Counted from the first letter of the stretch, positions 39,252 through 48,671 are shown. The stretch is 64,000 bases of DNA from Streptosporangium sp. NBC_01495 (GCF_036250735.1 NZ_CP109430.1:5270001-5334000), one strand, 5' to 3'. Notes: generated from the sequence alone by a model not told the origin. A program made the numbers and translations.

Positions 39252-40481
39252 GTGGCGGAGTCGTGGTCGGCCGCCCTGGCGGCGGCGCTGAGGGTGGTGC
39301 GGGCGCCGCTCGACGACGTTCTGCCGGAGTTGTCGGCCGTGCTGTCCGCCCTGGTGCCGCACGAGGGGCTGGTGTTGTTCACCGGGGACTGCCTGTTGAT
39401 GTCCCCGCTGCTCGTCCACGGGATCGACGGGGTGAGCGCCGACGAGGTGAGCCGCCTCGTCCCCCTGGTGGCCGTCGATCGTCCCTGGTTCGGCCCGTTC
39501 ACGCTGGCGGGGGTCGAGCGGCCGGTGTTGGCCGTGGCCGTCAAGCCACCGAAGACCACGGGCGGTCTGCTCGCCGTCGTCACCACCGGCACCGGCCCAC
39601 CGGAACCTGACGTGCGGGAGATCGTGACGAGGCTCGTCGAGCTGACGACCGCGCACCTGGCCGACCGCGTGTCGCACGCCGAGCCGCATGACGTGACGGG
39701 CCCGTCTGTCACGGCCGTCGAGGACCTCGCCGACGCCCACGCCGCGACGCTGACCTCACTGCTCGGCGTCCTGCGGTCCAGGCGGCTCGACGACGCCGCG
39801 GCCCGCCGTGTCGCGGTCCAGCTGGCCGTGCCCGCGCTCCTGGAGGCCAGGGCGGGCGGCGAGCGTGACCTGGGGGAAGAGGAGGCGGGCCGGGCGTTCG
39901 ACGTGCTGGCGGAGAAGCTCTCTCTGCTCACCCGCTATCACGATCTCACGCTGGAGTCGGCGGGGCCGGATCAGCGGGGCAGGCCGTTGCCCTACGAGGT
40001 GGCCAGAACGGCCAGGTCCGTGGTGCGGGGCGCGGTGCTGGCGATGCTCCAGCAGGGCGGGCTGAGCCGGGTGAGGCTCTCCTGGGAGGTGGCGGATTCG
40101 CTGCTGCGGGTGACCGTACGCGATGACGGTCCCGGCTCGCTGGCGGCCGACGCCCTGTCGGTGCACCGGCTGCGCGACCGGGTGGCGGTGCTGGGCGGAA
40201 CGCTCGGCGTGGACGCGGTCCCGGGCTGGGGCACGACGATCACCGCGGACCTTCCGTTCGGTCCGGTACGCCCCCGGCCCCCGGGCCCGCTGGACACCCT
40301 CAACCCGCGCGAACGCGACGTCCTTCACCACCTGGCGCTCGGCCACCGTAACCGGATGATCGCCACCCGGCTGGGCATCAGCGAGAACACGGTCAAGTTC
40401 CACGTCGCCAACATCCTCGGCAAGCTCGGCGTGAGCTCGCGGGGCGAGGCCGCCGCCCTGGCCCACGGTCGCATCCCATGA
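39252..40481 (+). CDS. one-component LuxR regulator with kinase-like ATPase domain
   Basis: This 409-residue protein is an unusual fusion. Residues 1-150 form a GAF-like sensor and 160-270 a helical DHp-like region without an obvious phosphoacceptor His. Residues 275-340 are a degenerate HATPase_c domain (SLLRVTVRDDGPGSLAADAL; LRDRVAVLGGTLGVDAVPGWGTT is its G2-like box). Residues 345-409 are a NarL/LuxR HTH (LNPRERDVLHHLALGHRNRM to ENTVKFHVANILGKLGV). It thus looks like a kinase fused to its own output domain. GTG 39252 is the likely start. It is divergent from the WrbA-like gene, its probable target. Confidence 0.8.
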   Translation: MAESWSAALAAALRVVRAPLDDVLPELSAVLSALVPHEGLVLFTGDCLLMSPLLVHGIDGVSADEVSRLVPLVAVDRPWFGPFTLAGVERPVLAVAVKPPKTTGGLLAVVTTGTGPPEPDVREIVTRLVELTTAHLADRVSHAEPHDVTGPSVTAVEDLADAHAATLTSLLGVLRSRRLDDAAARRVAVQLAVPALLEARAGGERDLGEEEAGRAFDVLAEKLSLLTRYHDLTLESAGPDQRGRPLPYEVARTARSVVRGAVLAMLQQGGLSRVRLSWEVADSLLRVTVRDDGPGSLAADALSVHRLRDRVAVLGGTLGVDAVPGWGTTITADLPFGPVRPRPPGPLDTLNPRERDVLHHLALGHRNRMIATRLGISENTVKFHVANILGKLGVSSRGEAAALAHGRIP

Positions 40482-40584
40482 CGACCGACCGTGTCCGCAA
40501 GGGTCGCCGAGACGGTGGCGCGCTGACGCCGGAACCCCACGTGAAGCCGATCTCAACCTGTGCGCGGCGAGGAGGAAGGCCGCA

Positions 40585-41043
40585 TCAGCGGTGCTCGCCG
40601 CTGTGATGCTCGGCGAGGCGGGTGAGCAGGCCGATCAGGTGTTGCCGGTCGGCGGCGGGTAGCGGGGCGAGGAACTCGTCCTGGGCGTCGGCTAGTAGCC
40701 GGTCGAGTTCGGTGAGTTGCCTTTGGCCCGCCTCGGTGATGGTGATGATGTTGCGGCGGCGGTCTTCGGGGTCGGGTGCGCGCTTGACGAGGTGCCACCC
40801 GGCCAGGTCGTTGACGGTGTCCACCATGTCGCTGCGGTCGATGCCGGTCCGGCGTCCGAGGTTGGCCTGGCTGGCCGGGCCGTACTCCTCCAACGCCGCG
40901 AGCAGCGCGTAGTGGTAACGCCGGACGCCGCCCTCGGCGAGAGCCTGGTCCACGATCCGGTTGGCGATCAGCGCGGCCTGGTTGGTCAGCCTGCTCGGTA
41001 GCGTGCGCAGCCGTCTCGGCAGCTTTCCCTCTGCGATGTACAC
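40585..41043 (-). CDS. MarR-family regulator
   Basis: This 152-residue winged-helix repressor has YHYALLAALEEYGPASQANL and RRTGIDRSDMVDTVNDLAGW as HTH, KRAPDPEDRRRNIITITEAG as wing, and dimerisation helices at both ends. The start codon is GTG 41043. It is divergent from a DHA2 efflux gene 104 bases away; the gap contains two dyads, so it very likely represses that exporter and responds to a phenolic or drug ligand. Confidence 0.92.
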   Translation of the reverse strand: MYIAEGKLPRRLRTLPSRLTNQAALIANRIVDQALAEGGVRRYHYALLAALEEYGPASQANLGRRTGIDRSDMVDTVNDLAGWHLVKRAPDPEDRRRNIITITEAGQRQLTELDRLLADAQDEFLAPLPAADRQHLIGLLTRLAEHHSGEHR

Positions 41044-41064
41044 GAAGGCAATCTAGCAAATTGT

Positions 41065-41118
41065 TGGACGAACCCACGATTGTATGTATTGTTGGTTGCC
41101 CCAACGTTGATTCGTCCA
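41065..41118. promoter_or_regulatory. MarR operator region
   Basis: TGGACGAA (41065-41072) mirrors TTCGTCCA (41111-41118) at long range, and GTTGG (41091-41095) mirrors CCAAC (41101-41105) in the middle. Both lie in the AT-rich gap shared by the MarR and MFS genes. Confidence 0.55.
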
Positions 41119-41147
41119 GCGTTTAATCACAACGCAAGGAGATTCCG

Positions 41148-42737
41148 TTGAGTACCGACATCGGTACGGCGGCCGCACCGCGGGCGACCCGAAGAGAATG
41201 GCTGGGGCTGGCGATCCTCGCGCTTCCCACCATGCTCATCGCCATGGACCTGACCGTGCTGCACCTGGCGCTGCCCACCCTCACCGCCGACCTGCGGCCC
41301 GGCAACACCGAGTTGCTGTGGATCGTGGACATCTACGGTTTCCTCATCGCCGGCTTCCTCATCACCATGGGCGCGATCGGTGACAGGATCGGCCGCCGGA
41401 GGCTGCTGCTGATCGGCGCGGTCGCGTTCGGCGCGGCCTCGGTGCTCTCGGCGTTCGCGGTCAACTCGGTGATGCTCATCGCCGCTCGGGCGCTGCTGGG
41501 CATCGCGGGCTCCACGCTGATGCCCTCCACCCTCTCCCTGATCCGGATCATGTTCCGGGACCCCAAGCAGCAGGGTGTCGCGATCGGGGCCTGGACCGGC
41601 TTCTTCGGCCTCGGCACGGTGATCGGACCGCTGGTCGGCGGCACGTTCCTGGAGCTGTTCTGGTGGGGCTCGGTCTTCCTGCTCGGCGTCCCGATCATGC
41701 TGCTGCTGATCGTGTTCGGCCCGTTCGTGCTGCCGGAGTACCGGGACGAGTCGGTCTCCCGCCCGGACCTGATCAGCGCGATCATGTCCATCGCCGGAAT
41801 CCTCGCCCTGATCTTCGGTCTCAAGCAGATCGCCGAGGACGGCCTGCGCCCGGAGTCGGGCATCGCCATCGTCGTCGGCCTGGCGCTGGCGGCGCTCTTC
41901 CTCCATCGCCAGGGCCGGCTCCGGCAGCCGCTGGTCGACCTCTCGCTGTTCCGCAACGACCTGTTCGGCACCGCCCTTGGCATGCTCGTGCTGGCGACCC
42001 TGCTCTCCGCGGGCTCGCAGTTCTTCGTCATGCAGTACCTGCAGCTGGTGCGCGGGTTGTCCCCGCTCCAGGCCGGCCTCTGGTCGCTGCCCACCACCGT
42101 CGCGATCATGATCGGCGCCATGGGGGCTCCTGGCCTCGCCGGCCGCGTGAAGCTGAGCACGCTGCTCACCGGCGGCCTGGTGGTCGCCGCGGCCGGCATG
42201 GTGGTGCTGACCCGGGTCAGTGGTCCCTCCGACCTGTATGTCGCGGTGGCGGGGGCGGCCGTCATCGGTCTCGGGCTCGGGCCGATGGTCTCGCTGGGCA
42301 CCGGACTGATCGTGGGAGCCGCCCCGCCCGAGCGAGCCGGCGCCACGTCCGCGATGGCCTCGACCGGCACCGAGCTCGGCAGCGCCCTGGGCGTCGCGGT
42401 GATCGGCAGTGTCGGCTTCGCGGTGTACCGGGCGAACCTGGCCGACAGGCTCCCCGAAGGGCTGCCCGCCCCCGTCGTCGAGACGGCCAAGGACACCCTC
42501 GCCGCCGCCGTCAACGTCGCCCGCGAGCTACCGGCCGCCCAGGGATCCGAGCTGTTGTCGGTGACCCGCGAGGCCTTCGTACACGGCCTGCAGACGACCG
42601 CGATCGTCGGTGCGGTGCTCGCCGCGCTGCTGGCCGTCGCGGCCGCGGTCCTGCTGCGCAACGCCCAGGTGCCGGGCCCTCCGCCGCCCGCGGAGGCGGA
42701 CGGCGCGGCGAAGTCCTTCGAGAAGGCGGATAACTGA
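41148..42737 (+). CDS. DHA2-family (14-TM) MFS drug exporter
   Basis: This 529-residue proton-driven exporter of the QacA/LfrA type has about 14 membrane helices. LHLALPTLTADLRPGNTELLWIVDIYGF-like text at residues 38-65 (WIVDIYGFLIAGFLI) is DHA2 typical, motif A is MGAIGDRIGRRRLLL and motif C-like GLGTVIGPLVGG. TTG 41148 has AAGGAG 7 bases upstream. It is two bases ahead of the oxidoreductase gene and divergent from MarR, so exporter and oxidase are probably induced together. Confidence 0.92.
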   Translation: MSTDIGTAAAPRATRREWLGLAILALPTMLIAMDLTVLHLALPTLTADLRPGNTELLWIVDIYGFLIAGFLITMGAIGDRIGRRRLLLIGAVAFGAASVLSAFAVNSVMLIAARALLGIAGSTLMPSTLSLIRIMFRDPKQQGVAIGAWTGFFGLGTVIGPLVGGTFLELFWWGSVFLLGVPIMLLLIVFGPFVLPEYRDESVSRPDLISAIMSIAGILALIFGLKQIAEDGLRPESGIAIVVGLALAALFLHRQGRLRQPLVDLSLFRNDLFGTALGMLVLATLLSAGSQFFVMQYLQLVRGLSPLQAGLWSLPTTVAIMIGAMGAPGLAGRVKLSTLLTGGLVVAAAGMVVLTRVSGPSDLYVAVAGAAVIGLGLGPMVSLGTGLIVGAAPPERAGATSAMASTGTELGSALGVAVIGSVGFAVYRANLADRLPEGLPAPVVETAKDTLAAAVNVARELPAAQGSELLSVTREAFVHGLQTTAIVGAVLAALLAVAAAVLLRNAQVPGPPPPAEADGAAKSFEKADN

Positions 42738-42738
42738 C

Positions 42739-44523
42739 ATGCGGGACACGAACTTCGCGGCCGACGCGGCCCAGACTCCCGTGGGGGTATGGACCGGTCT
42801 GATGCACCGCGACGACGAGACCGACTCCTTCACCATCTCGTTCGCGCCCGACGGCACAGTCGCGCTGCGCACCCCCCTCAGCGTGGGCACCGGCGTCTGG
42901 AGCGCGGGGCGGCCCGGCCGGTTCTCCTACGAGCTCACCGAGATCTTCACTCCGGCCGCAGGTCACTCGGGCCGCGTGCGGATCCATGCCGCGGCTCACC
43001 TCGAGGGGGCCGTATATCGCGGGGTCGGCACCGCCGGGGCGTACACCGCCGACGGCGTGCCGGTGCGCGCCACCACCTCGGCCGCGTTCACCGGCGACCG
43101 CCTCGCCGGCGGGCAGGCGGCCTGGCACGCCCTGGTGAGCCTGGGCGCGCCGATCCGCGGGCGCACGCTCCACCCCGGCGACGAGGGCTTTGAGGAGGCC
43201 TGCTCCGGCTGGTTGCTGACGGTCGAGCACCGGCCCGCGGCGGTCGTGGTCGCCGCCGACGCCGAAGACGTGGCCGCCGCCGTCCGGTTCGCGGCGGAGG
43301 CGGGGCGCCCGGTCGCGGTGCAGTCGACCGGGCACGGCAAGTCGGTGCCTGCGGATGAAGCCGTGTTCATCGCCACCGGGGAGCTGCGCGAGCTGTCGGT
43401 GGACCCGCGTGCCGGCACCGCGAGGATCGGAGCCGGGCTACGGTGGGGTGAGGTGCTCACCGCGGCGGCCGAGCACGGCCTCGCGCCCCTGTGCGGTTCC
43501 TCCGGCCAGGTCGGGGTGATGGGTTACCTGACCGGCGGCGGGCTCCCGCTGGCCTGCCGCACGTACGGCTTCGCCGCCGACTACGTCCGCTCGCTCGACA
43601 TCGTCACCGCCGATGGCCTGCTCCGCACCGTCTCGCCCACCCAGGAGCCCGACCTGTTCTGGGCGGTGCGGGGCGGCAAGAGCAACTTCGGTGTCGTGGT
43701 CGCGGCCGAGATCGAGCTGCTGCCGCTGCGCACCGTCCACGGTGGTGAGCTTTACTACCCGGGCGAGGACCTCGGGCACGCCGCCCACGTGCTCGGCTCC
43801 TACCTGGCCTGGGTCAAGGAGCAGCCGGAGGAGATGTCGTCCTCTGTGGCGCTGCTGCGCTTCCCCGACGCGCCGCAGTTGCCCGAGGAGTTCCGTGGCC
43901 GCTCGTTCGTGCAGGTCCGGGTGGTCTACACGGGGGACGAGGAGCAAGGCGCGCGGCTGGTGGAGCCGTTGCGTGCGCTCGGCCCGGAGAAGGACACCTG
44001 CGGCGCCATGCCGTACGCGCAGATCACCGAGATCTACAAGGACCCCAAGAACCCGGTCATGGCGCACCTGCGCAGCGCGTTGTTACACGAACTGGACGAC
44101 GAGGCAGTGCAGGAACTGGTCTCGTTCATCGACCCGTCGGCGCCCGGGGGCCCGTTCCCCGGCATCGAGTTACGTCACCTGGGCGGGGCGTTGAACCGGC
44201 CGCCCGGCCGCCCGCACGCGGTCAGCACCCAGGGCGCGGCCTTCCACCTGTGGACGCGGATGCCGGCTCCGGCCGAACAGGCCGACGCGGTGCGCAAGGC
44301 CGCCGACGAGGTGCTGGAGCGGCTCCGGCCGTGGGACACCGGCGCCATGCTTCCGGGGTTCCTGTTCGACCACGACTCGGCTCCCGAGCGGGTCAGGCGG
44401 GCCTACACCGAGGCGAACTACCGGCGGCTGGCCACGCTGAAGGCGGAGTACGACCCGAATCAACTTTTCCGCATCAACCACAACATCCCGCCGTTCAGTA
44501 ACAATGAGCGCACCCGATCCTGA
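42739..44523 (+). CDS. FAD-binding (BBE-type) oxidoreductase with extra N-terminal domain
   Basis: This 594-residue flavoenzyme of the berberine-bridge/PCMH family has HRPAAVVVAADAEDVAAAVR and VQSTGHGKSVPAD (the latter supplies the loop for covalent His-FAD), GQVGVMGYLTGGGLPLACRT, and the C-terminal BBE element YDPNQLFRINHNIPP. About 135 residues at the N-terminus (VWTGLMHRDDETDSFTISFA onward) form a separate beta-rich, lipocalin-like domain not present in most members. It starts at ATG 42739, two bases after the exporter stop, so it is in the MarR-regulated operon. It probably oxidises an exported or toxic metabolite; the substrate is unknown. Confidence 0.87.
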   Translation: MRDTNFAADAAQTPVGVWTGLMHRDDETDSFTISFAPDGTVALRTPLSVGTGVWSAGRPGRFSYELTEIFTPAAGHSGRVRIHAAAHLEGAVYRGVGTAGAYTADGVPVRATTSAAFTGDRLAGGQAAWHALVSLGAPIRGRTLHPGDEGFEEACSGWLLTVEHRPAAVVVAADAEDVAAAVRFAAEAGRPVAVQSTGHGKSVPADEAVFIATGELRELSVDPRAGTARIGAGLRWGEVLTAAAEHGLAPLCGSSGQVGVMGYLTGGGLPLACRTYGFAADYVRSLDIVTADGLLRTVSPTQEPDLFWAVRGGKSNFGVVVAAEIELLPLRTVHGGELYYPGEDLGHAAHVLGSYLAWVKEQPEEMSSSVALLRFPDAPQLPEEFRGRSFVQVRVVYTGDEEQGARLVEPLRALGPEKDTCGAMPYAQITEIYKDPKNPVMAHLRSALLHELDDEAVQELVSFIDPSAPGGPFPGIELRHLGGALNRPPGRPHAVSTQGAAFHLWTRMPAPAEQADAVRKAADEVLERLRPWDTGAMLPGFLFDHDSAPERVRRAYTEANYRRLATLKAEYDPNQLFRINHNIPPFSNNERTRS

Positions 44524-44559
44524 ACGGCGCAGGAACTCCTGAAGGATGGCGGTCCCACA

Positions 44560-44582
44560 AACCCTCGCTCAAATGGAGGGTT
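44560..44582. terminator. short hairpin between convergent genes
   Basis: AACCCTC (44560-44566) and GAGGGTT (44576-44582) pair around 9 bases and overlap the acyltransferase stop. It is a weak bidirectional terminator candidate. Confidence 0.45.
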
Positions 44583-45780
44583 CCGCGCCCGGTGCCGGGG
44601 TGACGGCCTTGGGCTCGCGGCGCAGCAGGGCCCGCAGCCTCTTCTCGATCGGATACTCGTACAGCCGGTACAGCCCCCACGACAGCAGCACGCTGACGAC
44701 CAGGCCGGCCAGCGCGTACGGCAGGTGCGCCCAGGTGGGCTGCGGGAAGTCGTAGAGCGACTGCCGCCCGAACGCGTGCTTGGCGATGGGGAAGAGCACC
44801 AGGAAGTGGATCAGGTAGAAGGCGTAGGACCACTGGCCGAGCGCCACCAGCGGGCGGGAGCTCAGCAGGCTGCGCCGGCCGGCCAGGTCGTTGGTCGCCG
44901 CCGCCGCGATGAGCAGCGCGAACACCACGATGCTGCCCCGGTTGGCGGTCTCGGCCAGCGCGGTCTGCCACACACCTGACCAGGACCACGCCCACAGCAG
45001 CGCGAAGTAGCCGATCGTGATCGCGGTCGCCGTGCGCAGCCCGATCGGGCTGCGCCAGCCCCGGCGCACCACGGCGGCGATCACGATGCCCAGCACGAAC
45101 TCGCCGACCCGGGAGATCGGCGAGTGGGTGGCGAAGTAGTACAGGTCGGAGGTGAACCAGTTCTCCCCGGTGAGCTGCGGGTTGGCCAGCCAGAGCCACA
45201 CGCGCGTGCCTATGCTGATCGCGATGAGGACGGCGGCGATCACCACCATCTGGCGCAGGGTGCGCCGCACGATCGGGCGCACCACGAAGGGGAAGACCGC
45301 GTAGAAGAACGCCTCGCACGACAGCGACCAGGAGACGGTGTGCGGCACGGTGTCGCCCTGGAACGACGACGGGAACCACGCCTGCACCATGAGCAGCGTC
45401 GCGACCGTCCACCACACCAGCGACGTGCCGCCCTCGGTGGGCCAGAGTTGACCGCCGACGAGCAGTGCGACCGCCGCGACGGTGGTGATGAGCAGCGACG
45501 GCCAGATCCTGGCGAAGCGGCGCCAGTAGAACTTCGGCGCGGTGTCCCTGTCGAAGAACGTCCAGGTGAGGACATAGCCGGACAGCACGAAGAAGAACGT
45601 CACCCCGGCCGTGCCGAGGACGAACAGCTCGTTGAGGTAGGGCAGGGGCAGCAGGATCGCGACGTGGCTGAAGAACACGCCGAACGCGGCGAACCATCGC
45701 AGCCCGGTCAGCGACTCCAGCCGCGTCCTCGGCGGGCCCTCGATCGTGCCCGGTGACGGCTTGGCGGCTACCGAGGTCAT
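44569..45780 (-). CDS. acyltransferase-3 family membrane acyltransferase
   Basis: This 403-residue multi-pass protein of the OafA/AT3 type has LTGLRWFAAFGVFFSHVAIL with the active-site His near residue 37, GVTFFFVLSGYVLTW, YWRRFARIWPSLL, VSWSLSCEAFFYAVFPF and LGQWSYAFYLIHFLVLFP. Such enzymes transfer acetyl or longer acyl groups to sugars, lipids or antibiotics at the membrane. ATG 45780 overlaps the NRPS stop (ATGA), so it is translationally coupled to NRPS2 and probably acylates the peptide product or an intermediate. Confidence 0.9.
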   Translation of the reverse strand: MTSVAAKPSPGTIEGPPRTRLESLTGLRWFAAFGVFFSHVAILLPLPYLNELFVLGTAGVTFFFVLSGYVLTWTFFDRDTAPKFYWRRFARIWPSLLITTVAAVALLVGGQLWPTEGGTSLVWWTVATLLMVQAWFPSSFQGDTVPHTVSWSLSCEAFFYAVFPFVVRPIVRRTLRQMVVIAAVLIAISIGTRVWLWLANPQLTGENWFTSDLYYFATHSPISRVGEFVLGIVIAAVVRRGWRSPIGLRTATAITIGYFALLWAWSWSGVWQTALAETANRGSIVVFALLIAAAATNDLAGRRSLLSSRPLVALGQWSYAFYLIHFLVLFPIAKHAFGRQSLYDFPQPTWAHLPYALAGLVVSVLLSWGLYRLYEYPIEKRLRALLRREPKAVTPAPGAEPSI

Positions 45781-48671
45781 GACGCCGCCCCCTCTCCCCC
45801 GAGGCCGGCCTGCGCGCGGCGCTCGTCGAGGAGCGCCGCCTGCTCGCGTACGGTCGCGTGGCGCAGCAGGTCGGGCAGTTCCACCTCGACGCCGAACGCC
45901 ACCTCGTAGCGCAGGCTCAGCCGGGCCAGGGTGAGCGAGTGGCCGCCGAGGTCGAGGAAGCCGTCGGAGGCCCCGATCTCCTCCACGCCGAGCAGCTCGC
46001 GCCAGATCCCGGCGACGGCCTCCTCGGTGCCGCCCTCGATCGGTACGTGCCCGCCCCCGTCGCCGGGGGCGTCGGGGCTGGGCAGTTCCTCGTGGGCGAT
46101 GTGGCCGCCGGCGGTCCTGGGCAGGGAGTCGAGAACGGTGACGGAGCCGGGTACCTGGTATTCGGGCAGGTGGGCGGTGAGCTCCTTGGGGTCGATGCCC
46201 TCCCCCGCCACGTACGCGGCGAGCCGGTCGTGGCGCACGTCCACGGCGGCCTCGGCCACGCCGGGGCGGCCGGCCAGGGAGCGGGCCAGCTCGTCGGTGT
46301 CCACGCGGAACCCGCCGACGGTGAACATCCGGTCGAAGCGGCCGAGCAGCTCCATCGAGCCGTCGGGGAGGGTACGGCCGCGGTCGCCGGTGGCGGCGCC
46401 GCCGACGTGGATCTCGCCGGGCACTCCGGTGGCGCCGGGGCGTCCGGCCCGGTCGACGACCTCGATCGGCGTACCGGCCAGGGGTTCTCCCAGGGGGACG
46501 CCCCTGCGGGGTTCGGCGAGCGGGTCGACCCGGTGGGCCGCGGCCCAGTGCTCGCCGTACAGGGTCCAGGTGGGGGTCGCGGCGGCCAGCTCCCGCGCGA
46601 GGCCGGGCGGGGTGGTGGCCGCGTCGCAGAGCGCGGTGAACGGGCGGTCGGCGGGCAGGCCGTCCTGGAGCAGCAGCCGCCACGCGGCGGGCGGGGCGTG
46701 CACGACGGTGGCGTCCGCGACCAGGGCCTTCAGCCGTCCGGCGTCGCGGGCGGCCTCGGGGGGCGCGGTCACCAGGTGCGCGCCGTGCAGGAGGGCGAGC
46801 AGCATGGCGTCGGCGAACGCGCCGGACGCGGGCGGGGCGAAGGTGAGCACGGTGTCGGCGACGCCCAGGCCGATCCGGGTGGCCAGGTCGGCGATCGGCG
46901 CGGCGCCCGCGCCCGCCGTACGGCCGTCGAGGACGTCCGCCTTGAGGTGGGCGTACCGCCAGACGGCGGGGTCGGGGCTGTCGGCGGCCGGGGGCTCGGC
47001 CCCCCTGCGCACGGCGGGCGCGAGGGTCTCGGCGCGCGCGTCGAGCTCGGCGTACGTCAGCGTGACGGCCGAGGACGTGCCCGCGGAGGACGTGCCCGCG
47101 GAAGAGGTACCCGCGTGGGTGGTGACGGCGGGTGAGCCGGGGGCGAGCCTGACCCGCTCGGCCAGGATGGCGGCCGGTCCCTCGGCACCGCCGATGCCGG
47201 GCTCCGGGAGGCGGGGGGCGGGGGGAAGGGAGAGGTCACCGACCGGCAGGTCCGGGTGGCCGCAGGCCTTGGCGACCAGGAGCGCGAACTGCTCGGCGAG
47301 GACCTCGACGGTGGCGGGGTCGAACAGGTCGTCGTTGTAGCCCCACAGGCCGGCCATGCCGTCGCCGTCGACGCTGAAGTCCACCATCAGGTCGAAGTGC
47401 GAGACCTCGACGTCGGGGACGAACTCCGAGGCCCGCACGCCCGGCAGGTTCAGGAAGACCCCGTCGTTGTCGCGCACCCCGAGCCCGGCCTGGAACAGCG
47501 GCGTGTGGCTCTGGGGCCGCTGCGGGTGCAGCTCGCGCACCAGTTCCTCGAAGGGCATCTCCTCGTGGTCGTGTCCCTCGACGGAGGCGTGGCGCACGCG
47601 GCGCAGCAGCTCGCGGAAGGTGGGCTCCCCGCGCAGGTCGAGGCGGAGGCAGATGATGTTGATGAAGCACCCGACGAGCGCTTCGAGCTCGGGCCGGATG
47701 CGCCCGGCGGCGGGTACGGCGGTGACGATGTCTGCCTGGCCCGCGTAGCGCGACAGCAGCACGCCGTAGGCGGCCAGCAGCACGGTGAACGGGGTGGTGC
47801 CCTCGTCGCGCGCCACCGCGCGCACGGCGGCGACGACGTCGCCGGACAGCCGGGAGCGGTGGAAGCGGCCCGCGCGGCGCCGGTGCGGCGGCCGGGGCCG
47901 GTCGGAGGGCAGGTCGAGCAGGCGGGGAACGCCGTCCAGGGTCCGCCGCCAGTAGTCGACCAGGCGCGAGCGCACCTCCTCGGTGCGCAGCCGCTCGCGC
48001 TGCCACACGGAGAAGTCGGTGTACTGCAGGTCCAGGTCCGGCAGGCTCGCCGGCCCGCCGCCGGTCCCACTGCCGGCCCCGCCGCCGGTCCCACTGCCGG
48101 TCCCGGTGGCGGCCCCCGTGTAGAGGGCCTCGACCTCGCGCCCGACGATGCCGAAGGACGGGTCGTCGAAGACGATGTGGTGGAAGGTCAGCACGAGCAC
48201 GTGGTCGTCGGGCCCCAGCCTGAGCAGCAGTGCCCGCCAGAGCGGCCCGTGGCGCAGGTCGAACGGGGCCAGGATGTCGTCGGCGGCCATCCGCGCGGCC
48301 TCGGCCTCGGCGTCGGCCTCGTCTCCCAGGTCGACGGAGCGCAGCACGCTCCCGGGCGCGTCGCCGACGCGCTGCACGGGCATGCCGTCGACCTCCTCGA
48401 CGGTGGAGCGCAGGATCTCGTGCCGCCTGATCACCTCGCACAGCGCCCGGTCGAGGGCTCCGGCGTCAAGGGGTCCGCGCAGCCGCAGCGTGGCGGGCAC
48501 GTGGTAGAACCCGAAACCCGGATTGAACATCTCGCCGAACCAGATGCGCTCCTGGGTGGAGGAGACCGGCACCCCCGAATCAGGCACGGCGTGTCGCGGG
48601 ATGCGATCTCGCTCGCGCCGGCGGCGGGCGATCAGGTCGTGCACATTGTCCGCGCTCTTGGAAATCGTCAT
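45777..48671 (-). CDS. NRPS C-A*-PCP with eroded adenylation domain
   Basis: This 964-residue module has a condensation domain (residues 30-460) with the motif FHHIVFDDPS: catalytic second His present, final Gly replaced by Asp. The adenylation region (about 500-860) is shortened and lacks the A3 ATP loop (T-S-G-T-T-G-x-P-K-G). A5 reads LYGEHW and A7 is missing. A8 survives as GRFDRMFTVGGFRVD, and A10 is PRTAGGHIAHEE, with the catalytic Lys replaced by His. It should not activate an amino acid. PCP is intact: DGFLDLGGHSLTLARLS near 910. Gly/Thr/Ser repeats lie at residues about 188-206 and AGTSS x3 near 520-535. It is probably loaded in trans, perhaps by NRPS1. The divergent gene is an SDR. 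Confidence 0.87.
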   Translation of the reverse strand: MTISKSADNVHDLIARRRRERDRIPRHAVPDSGVPVSSTQERIWFGEMFNPGFGFYHVPATLRLRGPLDAGALDRALCEVIRRHEILRSTVEEVDGMPVQRVGDAPGSVLRSVDLGDEADAEAEAARMAADDILAPFDLRHGPLWRALLLRLGPDDHVLVLTFHHIVFDDPSFGIVGREVEALYTGAATGTGSGTGGGAGSGTGGGPASLPDLDLQYTDFSVWQRERLRTEEVRSRLVDYWRRTLDGVPRLLDLPSDRPRPPHRRRAGRFHRSRLSGDVVAAVRAVARDEGTTPFTVLLAAYGVLLSRYAGQADIVTAVPAAGRIRPELEALVGCFINIICLRLDLRGEPTFRELLRRVRHASVEGHDHEEMPFEELVRELHPQRPQSHTPLFQAGLGVRDNDGVFLNLPGVRASEFVPDVEVSHFDLMVDFSVDGDGMAGLWGYNDDLFDPATVEVLAEQFALLVAKACGHPDLPVGDLSLPPAPRLPEPGIGGAEGPAAILAERVRLAPGSPAVTTHAGTSSAGTSSAGTSSAVTLTYAELDARAETLAPAVRRGAEPPAADSPDPAVWRYAHLKADVLDGRTAGAGAAPIADLATRIGLGVADTVLTFAPPASGAFADAMLLALLHGAHLVTAPPEAARDAGRLKALVADATVVHAPPAAWRLLLQDGLPADRPFTALCDAATTPPGLARELAAATPTWTLYGEHWAAAHRVDPLAEPRRGVPLGEPLAGTPIEVVDRAGRPGATGVPGEIHVGGAATGDRGRTLPDGSMELLGRFDRMFTVGGFRVDTDELARSLAGRPGVAEAAVDVRHDRLAAYVAGEGIDPKELTAHLPEYQVPGSVTVLDSLPRTAGGHIAHEELPSPDAPGDGGGHVPIEGGTEEAVAGIWRELLGVEEIGASDGFLDLGGHSLTLARLSLRYEVAFGVEVELPDLLRHATVREQAALLDERRAQAGLGGEGAAS

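Noticed and set aside
40600..41000. plus-strand frames overlapping the MarR gene
   Set aside because: They mirror the MarR coding strand and have no domain or ribosome site.
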